A stretch of 64,000 nucleotides of DNA, from positions 59,115,818-59,179,817 of the forward strand of contig NC_133658.1 in the NCBI RefSeq assembly GCF_037893015.1, given 5' to 3'. The position numbers were made by a program, and so were the translations under genes. The notes beneath the pieces were generated by a model that was not told where the DNA came from, did not search any database, and saw nothing but the letters and a program-made list of their open reading frames with translations. Origin of the DNA: Macrotis lagotis. Taxonomy: Eukaryota; Chordata; Mammalia; Peramelemorphia; Peramelidae. The number at the start of each line of letters is the position of its first letter. The stretch's first letter is position 1. This document shows, one piece after another, positions 57,601 through 64,000 of this stretch.

Positions 57601-60600
57601 TACATTTGATTTAAAGTCATCCATCAATCCAATTACCCTCATTTTACCAGTGAGGATACTAATAGCCTGAAGGGTTAAGTAACTAATCTGAGGTCATACA
57701 GGTTCTAAGTGGCAGATCAAGAGCTCTGATTCCTAAAAACAAGTTTCTCCTTGGAAACACTAGAAATGGGGTCCTGGGAAGGACATATGATGGGGGCAGT
57801 TGGAAGATTCAATATGGGGGGAGGGTTTATTCTGGAAGAAAACAGAACAAGAAACAAGGCATCTTGAATGATTTGAAATATTGAGGGGATGTCCATCATT
57901 TGGGGAATGGCTGAACAAATTGTGGTATACGAATACAAGGGATGGAATATTATTGTTCTGTAAGAAATCATTGAGTGGGCAGACATTAGAAAAGCCTGGA
58001 AAGACTTGTATAAACAGATGGTGAGTAAAGTGAGCAGATCCAGGAGAACATTCTACACATGAACAGCAAAATTGTGTGATCAACTATGATAGCCTTAGCT
58101 CTTCTCAGCAGTACAATGATCAAAGATTATTCTAAAAGACTTGTGATAGAAAATATCATCCACCTTCAGAAAAAAAACAACTATGGACTCTGAATGTGGA
58201 CCAGAGCATATTTTTTCAATTTTTAAAATGAGTTTTATGTTTTAGGTTTTTTCCCCCCTTTCATGGGGTTTCCCCCCTTTTGTTCTGATTTTTCTCTCAT
58301 GAGAACTAATATAAAAATATATTTAAAATACTTGTACATTTATAACCTATATCATATTATTCACTGTCAAGGGGATAGGAGAGGGAAGGAAGAGAGAGAG
58401 AGAGAGACATTTGAAACTTAATCTAACAAAAAAAAAACTATCTTGTAATTGAAAACTATCTTGAAAACTATCTTGTAATTGAAAAAAAAAAGAAAAAGTC
58501 TTGGATTAAAAAGAAAGAAAGAAAAGATCTTGAGATACCTAAACCTCCCCCCCATACCCTTTTTTCTCTCTATTTATTCAAGATCTACTCAATCATCAAA
58601 GCATGGCTCAAGCCCCCAATAACACTTCTGTGAGGCCTTTGCTAACTAGTCAAGCCCAAAGGATCTCTCCCCGTTCTAAACTCCCAATCTTTATCATGTA
58701 CATCCATGCCATCTACCCAATTAGATGCTAAGTTATTTGAAGGGTCACATTTAATATTTCTTTGTATTCTTAGACAAATGCATTCTTTGGAGTCAATAGT
58801 ACATCTCAGCAAAGATGAAAAAATTTAGTTTAAGAAGAGGTTGGTCACCAGAGGCTTGGTCATTAGGTGACATTCTGTTGTTCATTACTAACAGTGAGGA
58901 ATATCAGAATTTAAAGCTAGAAAGGAGTTTAAAGATCACCTAGTCCAATCCCATCTTTTTTTTTACATAGGAGGAAACTAAGACCTAGAAGGGGAAAGTT
59001 CAAGATTGAATAGGTCAAAAGTGATAGTGCTGGAATATGAACCCAGGCCCATTGAATCTAAACCCACTTGCAATCTGTTATAATGGAACACTTCTAGGAT
59101 GAAGTCATGGATCCTAGAAATACTGATGTATTGAACTAGTAAGTTCAAATAAGGCAAGTTTACTACCCCCAAAAGGTAACTCAACAGCGTTTCTCCAATG
59201 ATTCATTTCCCTCATAGAAACATAGGTTTTAGAACTAGAAGGGAAGTCATCTGTTCCAACTCCCTTAGTTTACTGATGATGAGAATGAGATCCAGAGAAA
59301 TCTAGAGATTTACACATGGCCATACATCTATCAAGATCAGGATTCCAACCCAAGTCATTTCACTCCATATTCCCTGATTTTTCCATTGCACTATACTACC
59401 TCTAAGCTGTTCATCTTTAACTCGACAACTATTTTTGCAGCATTTTCTATATGGAAGGCACTGTTCAAGATGCTAACAAAAATAAAAATTAACTTCTCTC
59501 CAAAAACTTACCAAAGAATATAACATATAAAGCAGATTGCAAATATAAATATTTATAAATATAAATTATAAATAAAAAGTAACTTCTCTCCAGAAATTTA
59601 CCAAGGAATACAACATATATAGCAGATTGTAAATATAAATATTATAAATATAAATTATAAATAAAATTTAACTTCTCCCCAGCAGCTTACCAGAGAATAC
59701 AACATATAAGGCAAATTATAAATATAAATTATAAATAAAATATAACTTCTCTCCAAAAATTTATCAGGGAATATAATATATGAACCAAGTTGTAAATATA
59801 AATATTATAAATATGAATTATAAATAAAAATTAACTACTCCCCAGAAGCTTACCAGAGATTACAACACATAAAGCAGATTATAAATATAAATTATAAATA
59901 AAAAGCAACTTCTTTCTAGAAGCTTAGCAGGGAATACAACATACAAAGCAGATTACAAATATAATTTGAGAAAGGAGAGAACATGAAGGAATGAGAGGAG
60001 TTGGGGTATGTATGAACAGAAGGCTTCCCATAGGAAGTACCCCAAGGAATATAAGAATTCTTAAAGGTTGGAAGTATGCTCCAGGCATGAGCAATAGATC
60101 TTGGATAAGCATGCTGGTAGGAGAAAGAATGCTGATATCAGGGGGCAGCAAGTAGCCCAGAGACAGCAGAGATTAAGCCTAAAAGAGATCCCGGGGCCAA
60201 CTCCTTTCAACAGTGAGCACATTGTATGGAAAAGTAGCTTGCCAATACTTACCAGATAGGCTGCTGCTTCAAGTGAGTGTAGAGATAGATCTTTTCCCCT
60301 TTCTTGTCTTCATCTGGACTGTATGTTGTCACTGTAGGAACAGATAAACAGCCCTAAATGTGGTCTCTTTTTGTTTTATCCATCTTGGCAATGGAGGCTT
60401 GCCATGACACCTTCCCCATCACCACTAGAAGGAGGAAAACTTTTATTATACCAGGATCATCCACCTATGACTTAAGTTGTCTATCTCATAAATTGTCTTC
60501 TGGCACAGATGATAGTGATACTATTAATCCACTGCCAGTGTCAGTAAAGTATCCATGAAGAGTTTTTCCAAGAAAGTGATGGATTGGCTGATCTAAACAT

Positions 60601-60611
60601 ATTTTCTCATA

Positions 60612-60678
<67 letters not shown>

Positions 60679-62253
60679 ATATGTCCTATCTCCAAACTAT
60701 GACCACCAAGTAGTAGAAGAGTATTATGGCAAAAAAAAATAGCCCTCCAAGACTCTCTTCCTGGTCTTTAACTTCCCTTCCAGTAAAGAGCCAAAATGAG
60801 TCCTTTTATCAAAGTGCCCATCATATAATAATATATATATCAAACATACATAGAGTTAATTTAAGGTATGCAAAATATTTTTCACGTATTATATTGTTTA
60901 ATATAGCATGACATCAAATATAAACTACAAGGAACTATTTGCTTGCCTCTGCCCTGGTCCTTCGAATACTGGGAAAAAGAATTAAAAAAAAACAGGGAAT
61001 TTCTCACCAGTCTTCTGCTGCTTTTCCTTTGGTTTATCTTCATCTTCCCTAAGGAAAAAAGAAGCCAAAGTGACCATTAACTCAAAAAAAAAAAAAAGTC
61101 AGCCTGCTCCAAAAGATGAAACTTCCTGGTGGTTCCATTTTCCAATTCTTGAAAATATCAACTGATCCATCTAAGTCACTGGATCCCCAAGGGTTTGAAC
61201 CATCAGTTGTGAGAATGAAGCCAAGGGCTAAGATGTTTTTGGCATCAATTATCTTTCCTACTAATGTACTGGCAGCCCTGTGAGGAAGGACTTAAATTAG
61301 TTATATCCTCCAGCTTCTAATGTACTCCCTGGGAGAGTCCACAAGAACATCCCCTAAAGATTTCTGAGTGGATCATGCATCACTGAATCACCGAATTTGA
61401 GAGACACAACTTGAATGACCATACAATTCAAATCATCATAGATCACAGATTTAGAGCTGGAAGAGACATTGTTGGTCATACAGTCTGACCCCTTCATTTT
61501 ACAGATGAGGAAACTGAGGCTCAAAGCAATTAAATACTTGCCCAGAGTCACATAATTAGTAAGCATCTGAGGCAGAATTTGAACTCAGGTCCTTCTGGTT
61601 CCCGGGCTTATGCTCTATCCACTGTACCATGTAGTAGCCCTACAGAGCAGGGATTCTTAACCTTGGGGACCTTGGAGCCTGTGTTTCTAAAAAATTTTTG
61701 AAAATCGTATTTCAGCATGTTTGATTTCCCTTGTCCTACTAAAAATATTCTCCTGAGAAGGGATCCAGATGATCAAAAGAACTATGACCCACACCAAAGT
61801 TAAAATCCCTGAGTTGAAGGGACAGCACATTTCTAAAAACAAGATTTGTCATGAGCTGCTAATGGAGACCATCAAGATCTAATGAAGATTCATTCCATCA
61901 AGCTTCAAATCAAGAACAAAGCATCCCACTGTCTCCAGCACATAGCATTCAAGGAAAAAGCAGCATCTTCCCTGAGGTTTGACAAACCCACGTGAATAAA
62001 TGCTTTAAATAAAGCCCACAAACAGAAAACTAGGACAATACTTACTCATTTTTCTTGGTCAATGGTCCCTTCAATTTGGTTTCCAAGCCTCCAAAGAATC
62101 CTTTCATGTTTTCTGTTTTTGCAGATGTATTCTTCAGGAGACGCTCTGCGATGTCCTTCTTTTCTGCCAGCCAACTGTTGGCGGACTTCAGGTAGGAGTC
62201 GATGCTACCTGCAGGTTTCTCCTTAGACTCCAGGGGCAGCATGTGAGGTTTAC
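44990..62253 (-). CDS. KIAA0513: KIAA0513, C-terminal about 210 residues, 7 coding exons (5' part off the right edge)
   Basis: On the minus strand, 62253-62046, 61048-61008, 60331-60253, 56092-56015, 47464-47384, 46995-46901 and 45039-44990 join in frame (632 nt with TAG). The protein runs [20 protein letters not shown], then [91 protein letters not shown] and [15 protein letters not shown]. These are almost the residues I recall for human KIAA0513 (411 aa), roughly residue 201 to the end. KIAA0513 is a cytoplasmic protein enriched in brain, with reported binding to KIBRA, HAX1 and INTS4. It is placed in a family sharing an SBF1/SBF2-type region, and its molecular role is not settled. Upstream exons (before the CFTYYHIG region) must lie beyond 64000. 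It converges on CIBAR2. Confidence 0.96.
45040..46900 (-). other. KIAA0513: KIAA0513 last intron
   Basis: L2-like antisense remnants at about 46430-46680 (cttattaaaatgtctatcta, gagctaggcgctaagaatag). The rest is unassigned. No exon was recognised. Confidence 0.6.
46901..46995 (-). CDS. KIAA0513: KIAA0513 exon ([20 protein letters not shown])
   Basis: The acceptor is ccttcag|CA and the donor is GAAG|gtgagg. The exon has 95 nt and encodes [20 protein letters not shown] then [11 protein letters not shown]. Confidence 0.96.
47384..47464 (-). CDS. KIAA0513: KIAA0513 exon ([15 protein letters not shown]...)
   Basis: The acceptor is gcttgcag|GG and the donor is CTTGG|gtaaga. The exon has 81 nt and encodes [20 protein letters not shown] then ITFGQL. 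Confidence 0.95.
51558..51638. repeat. (GT)n microsatellite
   Basis: About 80 bp of GT with two AT interruptions. Confidence 0.97.
51876..52039 (+). mobile_element. Young CORE-SINE
   Basis: Head gaggggcagctaggtggcta, near-consensus body, and tail gccttgtaaaaacctaaaaa. It is antisense to KIAA0513 transcription. Confidence 0.92.
53962..54225. repeat. Long purine-rich (GA/GGAA) tract
   Basis: About 260 bp is almost entirely A and G on the plus strand (gagagaaagaaagggaagga...). It yields spurious Ser/Leu/Phe-rich minus-strand ORFs. Confidence 0.9.
56015..56092 (-). CDS. KIAA0513: KIAA0513 exon ([23 protein letters not shown])
   Basis: The acceptor is tctattag|GC and the donor is ACCAG|gtagga. 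The exon has 78 nt and encodes [20 protein letters not shown] then RSPTT, with a split Arg codon at the 3' end. Confidence 0.95.
57880..58497 (+). mobile_element. LINE 3' end (probably L1-type), copy 1
   Basis: aatggctgaacaaattgtgg, agaaaagcctggaaagactt, tgagcagatccaggagaaca, ttgtgtgatcaactatgata and an A-rich end. It shares its order with 63120-63640. Confidence 0.7.
59491..59967. repeat. Minisatellite, about 6 units of 74-90 bp
   Basis: Units start at 59491, 59581, 59670, 59744, 59833 and 59907, each beginning aacttctctcc-like and continuing aagcttaccagagaatacaa, cagattataaatataaatta. Spacings are 90, 89, 74, 89 and 74 bp. Confidence 0.88.
60253..60331 (-). CDS. KIAA0513: KIAA0513 exon ([14 protein letters not shown]...QQPIW)
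   Basis: The acceptor is cctacag|TG and the donor is ATCTG|gtaagt. The exon has 79 nt and encodes [20 protein letters not shown] then KQQPI, with the Trp codon split across the next junction. Confidence 0.95.
60332..61007 (-). other. KIAA0513: KIAA0513 short intron
   Basis: It contains an (AT)n tract at 60609-60683. The rest is unassigned. Confidence 0.7.
60609..60683. repeat. (AT)n microsatellite
   Basis: About 60 bp of pure AT, ending in gtat repeats. Confidence 0.96.
61008..61048 (-). CDS. KIAA0513: KIAA0513 micro-exon, 41 nt, acidic/Lys-rich
   Basis: The acceptor is ccttag|GG and the donor is ACTG|gtgaga. It encodes [14 protein letters not shown], matching the human EEDENKPQEKR region. 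It is too short for ORF finders and is supported by phase and by homology on both sides. Confidence 0.9.
61049..62045 (-). other. KIAA0513: KIAA0513 intron with antisense MIR
   Basis: 61430-61635 is an antisense MIR (gatgaggaaactgaggctca, tatccactgtaccatgtag). The rest is unassigned. Confidence 0.65.
62046..62253 (-). CDS. KIAA0513: KIAA0513 exon (GKPHMLPL...KGPLTKKNE)
   Basis: On the minus strand the acceptor is ttttgtag|GT and the donor is AATGA|gtaagt. The exon has 208 nt, entering in phase 1 (completing Gly) and leaving in phase 2. It encodes 68 full codons. It is the most 5' exon inside the window. Confidence 0.95.
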
Positions 62254-63119
62254 CTACAAAAGAAACAAAAATAAAAAACAAAACACCCCCCCCAAAAAAT
62301 GAAATCTTAAGAAAAAATTCAAATCCTCTCAGATCCTCATTTAATAAGATCCTCAAATGAAAGAGGAGAGAGGAAGAATTGAAATACAATCCAACTTTCT
62401 TTTATTTTAAAAATGTTTCATAAAATTATAACTGGTTGGCAGAAGATTTCTTCTCAATTCTCACTGACTAGAGAAGCAAGGAAAGAGAAAACAAAAAGAA
62501 TTAGGACTAGGAAATACTCTTGTTCAATCTCTTCATGTTATGGAGCAGTCTCTAAGACCCAGAAAAAGGGAATGATTTGCTCAGAATTGTCCAATTTAGT
62601 AACCCACAGAGATGGGGTGTGGATCTAGTCTACAACTGACTCTAAAGAGACCTTTGCACCATGTAAAACACAGGAATAGAATTGGAAAGCTAGGCCCTAC
62701 AGAATCATTAAGATGGGGGGGGGGAGACTAAAGAAATCATATAGAGATCAAGCCCCATCATTTTACTACTCTATGATCACAGAACAGGGACTTCTCATTC
62801 CATAGACAGACCAGGACTAACTAGGATTGGCCTTAGATTCCACTTATTAGAATATTCCAGGAAGAAATAGACTTAGGGAAGGTAGCACATTTATGGCAAA
62901 GAGGACATTTTTTTCACTGCCTAGCAAAAGAGGTCTTGTATTTCCATATTCTATAGTGAATGGATCTCACTACCTCCTTTGCCTCCCCTCCCAGTGAATA
63001 ATCTTGTGACCCATTTCACAGAAGAGAGAGGATATATTTTGCCCATTGATAACCTTTCTCAACCCTGAAATATCTCACCTGTGTAGTCTTTAATTTCTCT
63101 TTTAAAAAAGCTCAAAGTA

Positions 63120-63640
63120 GGGCAGACTTCAGAAAAGCCTGGAAGTTACATGAACTGATACTGGGTAAAGTGAACAGAACCAGGAAAACATTGTACACAT
63201 TAACAGCAATATTGTGTGACGGTCAACTATAATGGACTTGGCTCCATAATGAACTTAGCAGTTCAGTGATCAAGAAGAGTTCTAAGACTTGTGATGGAAA
63301 ATGCCTGTCACATCCAGAGAAAAATCTTTGAGTCTGAATGTAGACCAAAGTGACTATTTCCACTTTTTAAAACTTGGATTTTTTTTTCTTTTCTTTCTCA
63401 TTTTTTCCCTTTAGTTCTGATTCTTCTTTCACAACATGACTAATATGGAAATAGGTTAAACATGGTTGTACATGTATAACCTATATCATTACTCACAGTC
63501 ATGGGGAGGGAAGAGGGAAGGGAAGGAAGTAGAAAAATGTGAAACTCAAAAACTTACAAAAATGTGAATATTGAAAAACTATCCTTGTATGTAATTGGAA
63601 AATATAAAATAAAACAATATTTTAAAAATCATTATTATTA
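63120..63640 (+). mobile_element. LINE 3' end (probably L1-type), copy 2
   Basis: agaaaagcctggaagttaca, gaaccaggaaaacattgtac, ttctttcacaacatgactaa, gtacatgtataacctatatc and atgtaattggaaaatataaa. It is better preserved than copy 1, and a (ATT)n run follows. Confidence 0.75.
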
Positions 63641-63663
63641 TTATTATTTTAAAAAGAGATGTG

Positions 63664-63826
63664 GGGGTGGCTAGGTGGCATAGTGGAGAAAGCACTGGCT
63701 CTGGAGTCAGGAGTACCTGGGTTCAAATCCAGTCTCAGACACTTAATAATTACCTAGCTGTGTAGCCTTGGGCAAACCACTTAACCCCATTTGCCTTGCA
63801 AAAACCTAAAAAAAAAATAGTTCTAA
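63664..63826 (+). mobile_element. Young CORE-SINE with target duplication
   Basis: Head ggggtggctaggtggcatag and tail gccttgcaaaaacctaaaaa. The 13-bp duplication aaaaagagatgtg lies at 63651-63663 and 63827-63839. It is inserted at the 3' end of the LINE relic. Confidence 0.92.
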
Positions 63827-64000
63827 AAAAAGAGATGTGTTTACCATTTCTGGACAATCAACTTTTCTAGCCCAGCCTTCCTTCCCCCCTTCCCATCCCC
63901 CACTGCCCCCAGGAAAATCAATAAGATAATATATATATTATGCAATATTCATAGTAACCTTCTTTATGGTAGCAAAAACTAGGGGGGAAAGCAGGTGCCT

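Larger units (their letters stand above)
56093..60252 (-). other. KIAA0513: KIAA0513 4.2-kb intron
   Basis: L2/MIR relics (56270-56345, 56380-56610 and 56640-56910), a LINE 3' end (57880-58497), a sense L2 3' part (58590-58790), antisense MIRs (58900-59110 and 59210-59400) and a minisatellite. Confidence 0.6.
62254..64000 (-). other. KIAA0513: KIAA0513 intron, open at window edge
   Basis: It contains LINE 3' end copy 2 and one young SINE. The next upstream coding exon is not in the window. Confidence 0.65.

Overview
The window is nuclear DNA from a marsupial. The evidence is in the repeats: dozens of tRNA-derived CORE-SINEs whose heads read like 'gcagctaggtggcacagtgg'. Some end in a Bov-B/RTE-like tail (Mar1 type, 'gagaaggaaatggcaaacc' then 'gaagagtcggacatgact'). 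Others are younger and end in 'ccttgcaaaaacctaaaa'. MIR and L2 relics are abundant, and I see no Alu, B1 or other 7SL-derived SINE family. I cannot name the species. Coding DNA is only about 1.5 kb of the 64 kb.

Two vertebrate genes lie tail to tail. On the plus strand, 7023-28413 is a complete eight-exon CIBAR2 (FAM92B) gene. It encodes a 289-residue BAR-like protein of the ciliary base that partners Chibby. All exon phases join without a break, its upstream region carries two RFX X-box-like motifs, and its fourth intron has a U12-type (minor spliceosome) donor. On the minus strand, 44990-62253 holds the last seven coding exons (about 210 residues) of KIAA0513. Its 5' exons lie beyond the right edge. 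The KIAA0513 stop codon is followed by about 7 kb that is nearly free of young SINEs and ends at a strong poly(A) signal at 38037-38042, so it reads as one long 3' UTR. This convergent arrangement matches human 16q24.1.

Layout: 1-6750 is repeat-rich flank (SINEs, a mariner-type MITE, and a tandem array of MIR-like units). About 6770-7022 is the CIBAR2 promoter. 7043-28290 holds the CIBAR2 introns, with L2 and SINE relics, an inverted duplication and a 7SL RNA retropseudogene. 29000-38030 is the intergenic gap between the two gene ends (L2, L1-like and SINE pieces, microsatellites, and about 1.5 kb of apparently unique sequence). 38030-44990 is the KIAA0513 3' UTR. 45040-64000 holds KIAA0513 introns, with a complex minisatellite and two copies of a LINE 3' end.

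I found no complete mobile-element ORF, retroviral element, CRISPR array or prokaryotic-style system. The points most worth checking are the U12 intron with its shifted acceptor, the paired X-boxes, the 7SL pseudogene, the long SINE-poor 3' UTR, the local inverted duplication and several unusual tandem arrays.
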